From Polyodon spathula (Eukaryota; Chordata; Actinopteri; Acipenseriformes; Polyodontidae): DNA of 64,000 nucleotides. A program made the position numbers and the translations under genes. Where the stretch lies: contig NC_054558.1 in assembly GCF_017654505.1 (NCBI RefSeq), forward strand, positions 14,774,765 through 14,838,764, in the 5' to 3' direction. The notes below the pieces were generated by a model. That model made no database searches and was not told the origin of the DNA. It was given only the letters and a program-made list of their open reading frames with translations. Positions within the stretch are counted from its first letter, which is position 1. Each line of letters starts with the position of its first letter. This document shows, one piece after another, positions 45,728-58,200 of the stretch.

Positions 45728-46900
45728 ATATCCACATTTTTTATGACATCAGTATAGACTAAATGAAAACTTTTAAAAAACATACGTAAAAGTAATTTTA
45801 CATATTTAACAACCTCTGCATTTGTGTACATTTCTGTAATCAATAAATCTGCATGCTTGGGTGGCATGTGCGACTACAGCCACCATTTCTCTTATATTAG
45901 TCGACCACCCGATCAGTTTACAGGCAAACCCAAGTAGAAAAGAAGTAAACAGAGCTAGTAACAGCAGAAGTAAACTCACTTTACAATAATAATACTTTTA
46001 AAAAATCAACACAGTGATGCAGTGAATGAATTCATTTATTATCTCCTGCAGACCTGGAAACAGAAGAGAAGAGATTATTAACAATACAGCATTGTTTAAC
46101 AGTGTCGTGTTTGAACCAGGGCGTAGCTAGGAATGGAAATTTGAGTGGGCCCCAACTTGGGGTGGACGGCAAGTACTGTACCTAAGGTCTGACGTTACAG
46201 GTTAGTTTACATTTCAAACATGATTTAAATCAATTAAAACTCTGAATACATAAAATACCTCCACAGGCTTTGCGCCGAGCAAAGTAGCAAACACTGAAAA
46301 CGTACGGTGCCGAGTGAAGCAAAGCGAAATTTTACTGCAATTTATATCAGTAGTTGCACGTATACACTACAAATACAAAGCACATATGAATACATACAAC
46401 CTACAGAAACAAAAACACTGTGCATAATAACTGCAAAAACCGTTTCATTTGACAAAAAAAAATAAAAAAAATATTTAATACATTTTTTTCTTAGCTGTAT
46501 TGTAATCTCTTAGCTATATTGTAATAACTTGTTACCTCTGTAACTCGCCCTATAAGGGCGTCTGTCAAGCAAAAATTAAAATCATGCAACCCTCCTGCTG
46601 CCTTCAAACCAAAACTAAAATCTTTTCTCAGGTACAGCTAAACAAAGATATTGTGTTGGCTGCAAAAAATGTAACAAGCAGACAAAAGTAGATTAAAAAA
46701 AAAAAAAAACAGCCTTGAGAGAGAAATTCAGAAACACTTTTCAAGTTTTGTAAACCTTTTTAAATTATGTTGACACGCTAATGAAAAGGTACATGCAATT
46801 TCCATATTTTGCTGCCTGCCATAGTAACCGAATGCACGGGGCTGATAAAAGTATGAATTGTGTTAAACCCTTGCTTGCTGTTTATGGGCAATTTTTTAAA
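45728..46900. other. non-coding stretch between LINE and hAT relic
   Basis: AT-rich sequence without a supported exon. A CAGGGCGTAGCTAGG motif at about 46128 resembles a transposon terminus but no partner end was found. Confidence 0.4.
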
Positions 46901-49118
46901 CTTAAATCATATATGTTTTAGGTTCACAGAACGCCATACCTCTGGTGCCATTGTAGAGTGCCTTCATGGCATTATTCAGGAATTGGATTTGACTGGGAAA
47001 GTTCAGTGTGCTGTAATAGGTAATGGCGCAAAGAAGCCAGCTGCACTCACATCTCTTGGTGCTGGATGTCTTCCTGTCATTTTCTTCAATGACTGGATTG
47101 CCATAGAGCAGACTACTAAGGTATATAGATTTTAAGTTTGAAGCACAGCAAAGTTTTGGCTACCTCACAATAAATGTTATGCTCTTTGTTATAATGTTTC
47201 TTTTGTTAAATTTTAATATTACATTTAAAGTATAGAAAAACTTCACCTCTACCATAAAATGATAGCTTCTGTAACCACATTTCCATTAAAGTACAGTTCA
47301 ATCATGTAAATAATTATTGACAGTATATATTTTGTATGTCTTTGTTTAGATTCTCAAGCCCTTTGCTGTCACTGAGGAGATGTCTGCTGAGAAATATGTA
47401 ACTGCATCAAAAGTGGTTGTTTTAGTCAGAAATTTACAAAAAATTACTGCCACAGCAGCCCAGCAGCATGATAAAGTAACCACTCCTCACAGCCTGGCTG
47501 ATGCATTGAATAAGTGTCTTTGGAAAAGGTGTGGAATATACACAGGGAGTTGTAACATCTAGAAACATGGTGATATATGATTAGCAATAGTTATCTCAGG
47601 TTTAAATCTCTCTGGTTTACAAGCAGCCTTGGTGACAAATATATAACTATTATATTGCAAGCATTTATGTGTTCCTTTTTCCCCTACTGCTTTACAGATT
47701 TCTGGGAATCTCCACCGTTTTGGACCCACTGTTCAAAACACTTGTATTTGGGAACGACAAAAATGCTGATGAGTCCATTAAAGCTGTGACAGCAGAAGCA
47801 TCACAGCTGCCTGAAGTTAGTGGCACCCAAGCTGTAGTGACAGGAGCATGCAGTACCCTACCTGATGACGTATGGAAAGACTTTGATGCCAAGGTTTGTA
47901 TCGCTAAAGTCTGTACTACAATGTTTATGTGTTGTTAATGCTACATAACTAAAGGACATTCAAGTTAACCAAACTTGTCAATGTCTGATTAATAACTGAT
48001 CAATATCTGACATCAAAACAGTTACTGACTTGTGATGCAGCACACTTATAGTGATATGAGTTCTATTCTGTTTGGAAGGTTACCCAGCAGAATCCAAACA
48101 GGGACATCACAGCAGAGGTGAAAATGTACCTCACTCTCCCTCTCAAGAAGCGATGTCCTCTAGGATTTTAGAACTCTGAAGGTGTGAGGTTCCCCCACCT
48201 GCTGAAGATGGCTTGGATGTACCTCTGTATACCTGCTACATCAGTACCAAGCGAGAGAGTTTGCTCCCAGTCTGGGGAGCTTACTTCCAAAAGAAGGTCC
48301 AGACTCAAGGCAAAACAAGTAAACATGTCCCTTTTCCTGTATTATAACATGCAGGTATAGAGAAAATTAATCCAATGCAGAGGGGGTTTGTTATTTACCA
48401 TCAGTTTTGTTAATTGGATTAAAAAAAAGGTACAAACTGGAAAACACTAGAAAGGGCATTACAATAAAAGTGCACACTGCTGATGTTTCTGGGTCTGTAT
48501 TGTTTTCAATTCTTTATTCCCTGATGTATTACCCTTGCACAATAGAACTACAGATGCTGTAAGATGCACATTTGTTCTCTTGCCAATGCTGTTGAATTTT
48601 GTTTTATTTTTTATTTTATTTATTTCATTTCATTCATTTTCATATTTCATTCAGTTTATTGTCACCTGTTTTATACACATGTAAAGAAAAGAAAATCACA
48701 TTCAGATTTAAATTAATTATATTCTATTCAAAAATAACTCCTGTATTTATAAAACTTACTATCTGACATCAATAAAGTTAATTGGCTACTGTTTATTAAA
48801 TTTGTTATTGTTGTGTTTCAGAATAGATTTATTTTTACTAAAGGTTTTTTAATGTTTTATTATTACAGCATATTGAAAACTTTCTTTTTGTGAATTGTTA
48901 TAAATAGGGTTTGGCATTGCTGAAACATCTAAGGCAAACAGCCTGAAAAGTTTAAAATGTTTCTTTTAGAAAATTGTTTGTTGTGGTTCTGTATAGTTTT
49001 TCTACTCCTTATTTGTTGAATTGTGCATTATCATGTAAAAACACATTTTGTGTTTATTTGTAAAATTTAAGACTAAAATAAAAGCATTAATATATTTTAT
49101 ATTTTGTTGACTTTGGAG

Positions 49119-49149
<31 letters not shown>

Positions 49150-49239
49150 ATCGGAATCGAAATCAGAATCGATTCCATCAATTCCCAATCGACTCTCAAA
49201 GGGAATCAACTCTAAAATTTCTGGAATTGTCCATCCCTA
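46900..49239 (+). mobile_element. hAT (ZBED-type) transposon relic
   Basis: The element keeps the C-terminal coding part of a hAT transposase in four exons and a right terminal region near 49140-49239. The terminus reads, inverted, TAGGGATGGACAATTCCAG, followed inward by repeated AATCGATTCC-like boxes, a pattern common to hAT ends. The left end and the N-terminal BED-finger and catalytic region are missing. The interval 48361-49103 is AT-rich 3' sequence. Confidence 0.75.
46922..48360 (+). pseudogene. hAT transposase, intron-containing, degenerate
   Basis: Exon-like blocks: 46922-47120 (FTERHTSGAIVECLHGI, partly decayed catalytic core), 47350-47528 (AVTEEMSAEKYVTASKVV), 47698-47893 (FLGISTVLDPLFKTLVFG) and 48079-48360. 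The last has the dimerisation domain FPHLLKMAWMYLCIPATSVP, SERVCSQSGELTSKRRSRLK and VNMSLFLYYNM. Each gap begins with GT and ends with AG, so they look like genuine introns, as in Tol2-like hATs. An in-frame TAG at 48169-48171 and loss of the N-terminal half make it inactive. A domesticated ZBED gene is the alternative, but the stop and missing core argue against it. Confidence 0.8.
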
Positions 49240-49244
49240 CTGAA

Positions 49245-50690
49245 GGGGAGATTGTGCAAAGGGTAGATGCCGTACCAGAGGATGCTGTAGGGAGTTGTGA
49301 ATGTGATCCTGATTGTTTCCAAATTCAGAAGCTGAATACCCCGGTGCATGTGCTCCACTTTATAATTGTGCCTAAAATGTGCAAACCAGGAGTGTCCAAC
49401 CATGACCCTGGAAGGACTTCAGGTTTAACAGGTGATATTCTATAATGGATGGAGTTTTAATTGGTTCAATTAAACAATTTAGAACAGGTTTGGAACAAAG
49501 ACCAGGATTGGAAGAGACAACTTTGGCCACCCCTGGAGTAAACAGATACAACGAAACCAGGGCCTGTCATCTGAATAGGCGAGTATGTTGAGCAATGTAC
49601 TGCGGGAACAGAAACAGAGTCCTTTCCTATCAGTATGTTCTAAGACTACGATCCTGCAGCCCAGTGAACCAGCATGGCAGAGCTATACTGCTTCTATTAC
49701 ATTCATATCTGAGTCGTCTACATTTGTTTGTATGACTATGAGGAAACCTGTTGAATTTCACCCGTTGCTCACTGTAATTAATACATTTATTAAATAATTA
49801 GAAAACAAAATCAGATTCAAGAGAGACTGGGAAAAATGCTTAAAAACTGCAGGAGAATATGAGGTAAGAGTGACAAACCTCTGGATCGTCTGGAAACCAC
49901 AGTAATTTGCGCAGTCTTGGATTCAGAACTTGCCAATTGAGCACCTAATGCTGTCTTGACCATCCTGACTGAAACTGGCTCAATAGAAAGAGGCAGCTTT
50001 TACACGGCAGTATGAAAAACATCCCTGGCTGTTTAGTGGACGAATCCTGTGTGGAACCTAATAGAATGAACCATGAAATACAGCTGTGAACCTAATAAAC
50101 AAGCACTGTGTGTGGAAAGTAAAACAAACAACAACAAAAAAACACTCCAACAAAACATTCCTTAAAACAGTTCTTAAAGTTCTATGAATAGGGGCCAGTA
50201 TGATGTTTCATGAAGAACCTTAACAGTTCACAATATGACAGCCATTTCAGCTTACAGGTCAAAGTGATGGGTAAAGTAGTTTTAGATTATGTGCTCAGAG
50301 TTTCAGTAACACTTGATATGAAATAAGGTATGGGCGTTTTGAGAAGTGGCGCCGATGCTCACTTGGTCATGTGAGGGCCAGCCCGTTTACACAAATATTT
50401 GGTCCAAGCAAGTTTACTTTGATCTCACTGGCAGCAACGGAAACAATAACACATCTTCATTCAAAAGCACTGAAGAGAATACGGTCGCACAGCACTTGTT
50501 GGTACAGGGTCACTGTGCTCATTATGTGATCAAGATTATGAAACTATATTGTATGTTTCGTAGCTATGTGATACGGGTCTACGCAGACAGCTTAGTTGTT
50601 TAAAGATAGTTTGGATTAATTAAATACATTTAATCAATTACATTTAAAGTTTCATAAGAACACAGTCATTGATAGGTGAAATGGTAACAA
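49245..50690. other. non-coding stretch, no gene recognised
   Basis: Intergenic sequence between the hAT relic and the foldback element. Short open frames only. Confidence 0.4.
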
Positions 50691-50714
50691 TATCAGTCTA
50701 GATATGATAGACAA

Positions 50715-50916
50715 AGAGAAGGAGATGTGATACCTTTTATTGGACTAACGAAACACTAATTAACATCAAGCTTTCAAGACCTCAGATTTATTTTCTTCAG
50801 ATGAAAGTCAATCTCTCTTTCCTACTTTCACCTGAAGAAGAGACCTTTAAGGTCTTGAAATCTTGTGATTAATTATTGTTTAGTTAGTCCAATAAATGTA
50901 TCACATCTCCTTCTCT
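50715..50916. mobile_element. foldback (MITE-like) element
   Basis: The two halves are near-perfect inverted copies: AGAGAAGGAGATGTGATACC leads TTTTATTGGACTAAC on the left and the right end reads the same inward with few mismatches, continuing through TTTCAAGACCT to a centre near 50810. Total about 200 bases with almost no loop, no coding capacity. Typical of palindromic non-autonomous DNA elements. Confidence 0.7.
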
Positions 50917-50927
50917 ATGTATATAAG

Positions 50928-51200
50928 AACATGGGAAATTGACTAACGAGAGGCCATTGTGCCCATGAATGCTTGTCTTGTTCCTCGCAGCTGATTGATC
51001 TTAAACCTTTGTCAAGTTGGGTCTTATAGGATTCCAATGATTCAGCATCAACAGTGTTGCTACCCATTCTTTACCCTCCAGGTTCTCAGTGTGAAGAAGT
51101 GGCTCCACTCTCCTGTTTATCAACAACTCCAGCTGTGTCCTCTGGTCCTGGTTTCTGTGCTGCACTTAAAGTAGGTTTACCATCTAGAGAACTTTAATAT
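50928..51200 (-). mobile_element. CR1-like LINE 3' end, antisense
   Basis: Reverse complement of the CR1-like family seen at 28441 and 62490: AAGAACATGGGAAATTGACT at the tail, GGCCATTGTGCCCAT, and AAACCTTTGTCAAGTTGGGT with GATTCAGCATCAACA blocks in the expected inverted order. 5'-truncated. Confidence 0.65.
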
Positions 51201-51532
51201 GAAACTGTTCTAGACACATGTTGGGTTCCTACTAGCTCTATATGAAGTCATATATCTGTTTAAAGCTACGCTTTCTGATAGAGATGATCTTGCACTTTTA
51301 AATGTGTGGTTTTAATCTTACACAGATTTCCGTCTGTACCCATGTTATTCAATCTTGGAAAGCAACCTGTCAAATGGCATAAAAAGTTGTATTACAACAC
51401 CTGGAAAAATCACTGAAACATAAATACAAAAGCGCACTCAGCAGTTCCCTGGTTATGTTGTGAAAGCTTGATGTAATTTTAAACCTCTGTCTCTTTAAGA
51501 GGCCGTACCTTCCCGAACAGCCAGGAAGAAGA

Positions 51533-51556
51533 GAGAGAGAGAGAGAGAGAGAGAGA
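51533..51556. repeat. (GA)n microsatellite in sec14l2-like 5' UTR region
   Basis: A run of AGAGAG dinucleotides about 80 bases upstream of the sec14l2-like start codon, probably within or just before the 5' untranslated region. Confidence 0.9.
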
Positions 51557-51636
51557 TACGATGTTGCCCAGTGAAGACAGTAAGCTCAACAGCCGCCTGC
51601 TTTCTTTGATCTAAACAGCCTGTCATTTTGAACAAC

Positions 51637-54600
51637 ATGAGCGGACGGGTCGGCGACGTGAGCCAAAAGCAGGCTGAAGCGTTAGCACAGGTAAGGTAAT
51701 ATCTCATTTAAAACACGCCTTTTCTATTTAAAACCACAAACCAAAAGGTAGGTTATATCACAAACCGAAATGTAGGTTAACCATATTACAAAACACGCAG
51801 TCATGCTTTGCAAAAGGAAAAGTTTCCATGTACGGTTTGATGCCACAAGCTGTAATGAATATATATACTGATTTTTTAGACATACAAGGTAAGGTAGAGA
51901 CAGCAGAGCTGAATATGTATGTATGTATGGTTTATTATATTATTATTATTTATTATTATTATTATTATTATTTTATCATATACTGGCTAACAGGAGGATC
52001 TAACACATTTATGATTGGTAAGGAGGAATACAGAAACGTTATTTCTGTGCAGTCTTGCAGAACGCATCATCAAGTAACGAGAGGACTGTAGAAGTCAATA
52101 ATAGTAGTTAGACAACCGATTGCTAGCTCGATTAGGTTTTTATAGTATCAGAAACCACGGTGCAATATTACAAGGCAGTTTGACTGTAAATTGTGAAAAG
52201 GCGAACACCTCTATCAAATCTTGTATGAAAAAGGGACGCCAAGTAGCTACTTGCTGGTCGTGGGCCAAAAGAGTATCAAGTTCGCGTGGACTAAGGCAAC
52301 ACAAAACAAATACAGCCACCCTCCCCATCACGGTTCGGATTTCTGACAGAAAAATAGCGACTGCGTTTTTCAAAGTTTTTCAAACAAGAACAAAACAAGA
52401 GCAACCCCATTTTTAGAGTATTGACGTTTATGCAAATCCCAACCCGCAACTCTCAAAAAAAAACAAACAAACAAAAAACAAGCCCAAATCCCGCTTATTA
52501 TAAGCGGACTTGTCAACTCTTCGCTATATCCCAAAACAAAAAAAACAAACAAAAATAAAGTTTATTTATAGCATTTAAAACAAACACACAAGCCAAACTT
52601 AGCCGACAAATGCATTCTAAAAGAGTTCTCCTGCATTGATAAAAAAAAAAAAAAAAAAAAAAAATCAATGCTAGGTCACAAACAGATGTGAAAGCAAACA
52701 AAAAAGCAAAAGAAAACATCCCCTGTGGAAGGTGGATGTAGTAATATTGACAGTGACACACTTGCCATATGTAGCACACCCTTTGTGTAAGGCCTGTCGG
52801 CACACAGTGCCCCTGACATTTATTCTGCATTGATAATTACTGATTATCCTCTTCAGTCCCTGTGACACAGCCAGACAGCAGACCTGTCACACTTTGAAGG
52901 AGGGCTGCCCTTTAGTCACTCAGCAGGAGCGTCCATATCCAAGACTAATCTCTGTCTGTCTGAAGTCTCCAAAGCTCCTCGTCAGGTCCAAGCTGTCCTT
53001 GCTATGCTCTGCAGTCATGTTTGTTTCATTGAAGAATTAGGGGGACAGGATTGAAGAATTAAAAATGTGAAAATGACTTCTGCTAGTCCCTGTAGCAGCA
53101 GGATGTGGTGCGCATTGGCATTGCCCCAGGACTGGGCATTCATTCAGCTTCAATTTTTTTTTTTTTTATATTGGGAAGCAAGCTCCGGGACCCAAAACAA
53201 AATATGTAACAAGGGACAAGTCATCTCACAAGAAATGTCTACAACCACAGGCTTACATTTTAAAATACGGATTGCATTTTTAATGTATGTAGCATTTTTA
53301 TTGTGCTTTTTTTAAATTTGAAAATGTACATTTTACAGTCTTTCATTCTTGTGCAGTATGTGCATTAAAGTGATTGTAACTAACAAAATAGATAAGTAAA
53401 ATGGACATGCACATCCATTCATTATATAGGTCTCAAATATGCAGTTTTGAATGAAACACATGTTTTAGCAAACATGCATTTTAAATGTAAAACATGATAT
53501 CTGATAGCACTACTAGGTTAAAGAAATCCCTGTTTACAAACCATGGTTTTAGACTGCCTTGCACTTCCTAAGTCGTTTCACCTGGACGATGAAATTGCCC
53601 TGACCCCTTCACTGGCTTCTGCACTCATACATGATTCCATACATTTTGCCTGTTTGGCACTTTCATGCTCTAGACAGTCTTGACAAACATTTTTTTCCAC
53701 CTTTAGGAGTGTCCTGGTGTAACTGTGCCAGGTTTTTGACTTGCATTGATAATTAAGGTCTATTGAACTCTGGAATAAAACCCTTCCATAGCAGCCATCA
53801 AACTTCAGTGTTTTAGAATGACATATAAAATGTCAGTATGCTGGCATGGACAGAGGCGCTGTGTTGTTCTTATAATTTCCCTCCCTTTTATAAGAGGCAG
53901 TTTCATTGAGGTCTCAGTGCTGAGTGCTTTGCAAAGCACACAGCACGGCTCAAATCATAGCTTAATGTGGGGGCTGGGGTCGAAGATCCATCCCATTCCT
54001 TCAGTACTGTAACAGAGCACCCAACTCCCTCTGTCTGTACCAGCTATACTAACAGATCCCCCAACTCTCCCTCAATCTGTACCCCTCTATACTGTAACAG
54101 AGCCCCCAACTCTCCCTCAATCTGTACCCTTCTATACTGTAACAGAGCCCCAAACTCTCCCTCAATCTGTATCCCTCTATACTGTAACAGAACCCCCAAC
54201 TCTCCCTCAGTCTGTACCCCTCTATACTGTAACACAGCCCCCAACTCTCCCTCAATCTGTACCCCTCTATACTGTAACAGAGCCCCCAACTCTCCCTCAA
54301 TCTGTATCCCTCTATACTGTAACAAAGCCCCCCTCTCTCCCTCAATCTAGCAGACACCCATTGAAGTTACAAAACTTGAAAGAAGCAACCTTTAATTCAA
54401 GGGCTTTGATGTATTCTTAAGATGTATGTTTCTAGCTCTGTGACACTAATTGGTGTTCTTTTAAGAAATGACGGTGTTAATGACATTGTGGAGCGAATAA
54501 CTTTAAATCACACGTGTAGGGTCATCTTATCAATTTGTGGTATTAGCCACTTGTGTTATGAGGTCATCCCCACTAATTATTACATACAATACAACATCCG

Positions 54601-55218
54601 AACCCTGCGCTGCCATTGTTTTGTATGGTGGTTAGCCATGTTGTTATAACTCAGTAAAGGAAAAATTAGCTGCTTTCTAATGAAACCACAGGGATGCTGG
54701 AGCCCTTCTCTTAAAGGGTTAATTCTTTCAGTGGAGTACAATGATTATTTCAGAAAACCAGTTAATACATAAATAACTTGAAAAGGGGTAATATTATTGA
54801 CAAGGGAGTTCCATCATCACCTTGCAACACGCCACAGCAATGCCATTCTCCCATGAGTGAGCCCTGCAGTATCTGCTCTTGATATCCCAGCAGCTAAATG
54901 CTGTTATGTAGCTGTTTCAAGAAATATTTACGATTGTTAAAACAAAAACTATATACAGTATGCTTCTTCCATTGCCTTATTGGTGCCAGTGTGTGTTTGG
55001 TTTCTTTGTTGTGATTCATATAATTAACATTGGGTATTACAAGCACATTAATTGTTGTTTTGACTTTACATTGGTCATATTTAAAAAAATACACATATAT
55101 TCATGTGAAAGTTTTTATGCTTTTGGGTTATGTCAGTGTTATTGTATTTTGTGGTTTCCATACAGGGATAGAAAATGAGTATGTGAGCGCATGTACCTTA
55201 TGATAAAACATTATAGAA

Positions 55219-55276
<58 letters not shown>

Positions 55277-58200
55277 CCAGGAGCAGGAAGTGTAGTGTAA
55301 GACAGAAGTAGGATAAATGTAAAGTATGGTGTGGATGGTGTTTTTTTTTTTTTTTTTTTTTTGTTAGTTCGTAAAGAGCTACATATCATTCATTAGCTGT
55401 GCATCACCAGAGGAACACATAACCAACAGATTTGCATGCAAGGGAAAGTCTCCATTAAAATAGCAAGCTGGCTGTGCATGGTCAATGCAACAGTCCTGTG
55501 AGATGAAAGAGGCTCTTGATTGCTCAGTAACACTCTGTCCTCTCTCTCTTTTCTCTCCTCACTCTCTTCCCTCAGTTTCGAGAGAACATCCAGGACATAT
55601 TACCCAGCCTACCTGCCCAGCATGACCACTTCCTGCTGCGCTGGCTTAGAGGTGAGTTTTACGTGTCCAATTTCCTGTCTGGTACACAACATGAAACGAG
55701 TCTCCTTTACAAAACTGCAGTGTATTTCATTCCAGGTCAATTTTATCCACCACAGCCTTAAGCTGCATTTCAGTTTCAATGCTTTTACCTTTCTCTTTTT
55801 TTCTATCCTCCTCTATAATATTGGGCCTACCCCTGACATTTACCCAAAAAAACTGTCTAATTCATTTTTTGAATGCTTGAAGTAAAACTTTGTGAATATT
55901 CCCAAAATACTGTAACTACACACGCCAAGATAGTGTTACATAATAAACTTGAGGCTTTTCTTGTTTCCTATATTTGTCAGGGCTGAAGACATGTTAGCCA
56001 ATCGGATTATTACACAGCAAGCACAAATCCACTGAGTAATCATTTTAAACCGTTTGTATTATGCAACTATGTGGGTGACCCATGTGTCTACAAACAGATC
56101 CCCAGACACTTTTAAGGGCTCCAGAGGTGAGCAGCGTGATAGATGAGTGGATGGGCCTGCTGGGCCCACTGTTCTGATGCCTGGTTTCCAGTCTCTTCAG
56201 GCGATCCATCTGAGCAACTCAGCTTCAGCAAAGTCTGTGGCCATATTCCGTCTGCCCCCATTTCCAGCAGCAAGGGAGAATTCACTGTGTTTTGAATTGT
56301 TTTCATGAAGGGATCCAGTGGTTTATTAATAGCTGTCCTCATGAGTGAAAACCACAGTACTCTTCGTTCATGGATTCTGTTTATATAACAAGTATAATGT
56401 ATTGAAACAGCCTTTAACAGAACGAAGTAGGGAGAGAGGGAGAAAGGGAGAAGTAGAGGCAGAGTTTTTTTTCCAGGCGCAGCTGCAGATGACAGTGTGG
56501 TGTGAAAAACCAGCTGTTCTTAAAATTTAATGAGTGGATTTTTCATTATGAGTTACAACAGTGCTCTTTTTCTGTTCGGTTTACATTAAAACCTCCAGGC
56601 CAGTGGTTCTCAACCATTTATTAAAACGTACCCCTTCTGTCTGAAGATTTCAGCTCAAGTACCCCTTTACAATTTTTGCTCAACTGAATGGTACCACAGA
56701 ATAATCTGATTACAATTTTTTTCCCCCAGTTTGTTTTGATATCTAATTTGCAAAAGTTTGGCACTGACAAACTGCTGGGTTAGGACAGGTCTTTGGAGGC
56801 ACACAATCAAAAGACAGTATTTGGGAATCTCTTCGGAAACAATAAATAATCCAAAATAGTCTGCGCTGTAAATGTTTTATCAGGTTACCATTTACTCCCC
56901 AGCTCAGCGTAATTATGTGTGCCATTTTAAAATGTTTACAATATCAAAAACATTAACCTCAAGATAAAACTATAATAATTAACAATGATAAGCAAGCACA
57001 CAAATGGTCCAAAGGGACTCTGTACAACTTGCTGTTGTTTTGCACTTTCTGAAGACTCGTTTGTGCTTTCTTCCTTGCAAGTATGAAATTTATTTTTTGC
57101 TTGCGTATTCTGTACTGAAAAGACGTTGACGTTACGAAATGAACATTTTGTCCTGGAGGTTGTAGTCGACTAGAAATGTATTTGGTGGCAAAAATCTGAA
57201 TTTGTCAGAAATAAATAACACACATTCTGCTATTCTTTAATGTAATGGGCACCAGACTGATTTGAGGTCTAATAGTTTCTGGTTCGTAATCTAGTGGAAT
57301 TTCATAAGTCATTCTCAGTTATGTCAGGAGAGCCTGTGACGGGAGGGGTTGGATAAACAAATGCTGACTAGGCCAAATGGATTCAGTTCCCTTAGTCTTC
57401 AGAGCTCATTCCTTTAAGCCCTGGGATCAGCCTGGTTGCTCTTCGCTGGACTCATCATAACCTCCCTGGCTTTGTACTCTGCACTGTATAACTAAGCATT
57501 CTGTTTAATTGCTTTTAATTGGTCTTTCTTGTGGCTGGTTTGTTTCTGTTCTGTACCACTCATTTCTCATTGCATCTTACATTTCTGTGATCTTTATATT
57601 TAGAAATATTAATTCTCATTTGCCACGTATCTGCACAGTTCTGTGTGTGCCTGAAATCATTTTGGATTTCTTGGGTTGATGAAAAAGTTTCCCAGCCATG
57701 TGCAGATTTAACAAGCTTGCTGATTATCCCTATCTACTGTATGTCATTAAAGCAGATAAGATAGAGCAAGGGTCCTGGTACTGATACCTGCAGCACACCA
57801 CTGAGTGCATGGACTTCCCTGGAACAAACTCCCTGCTTCCTGTGTTTAACAAGCAGGAGGACATGACTGTCTGACGCAAGGGATTTTCACTTTTCCCATG
57901 CTTGTATTACTGTGCAAGACACAATGCTCTGCCTGTGCTTTGCAATGACTGCCTGTGCTTTATCATGACAGACTGAAGGCTGTAATTAGTGGAAAAGGAA
58001 GAATACCTTCCCCATACAGTCCTAGAATATATTGGGTTCCGCTAGCATTTGTACATGGAAATCTTCTATATGAATGACGGCTTTAAAAAAACACCTGCCA
58101 TAAAACTGTCAGTAAGCTATAGGGCCACCATGGGTAGCTGCAGGTTTTATTTGACTATTGCTGCCTCTTCTTTTCCCTCCACGGGGGATTCATGCATAGA

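Noticed and set aside
54044..54357. Repetitive open frames on both strands
   Set aside because: They follow from the 45-bp repeat period and are not genes.
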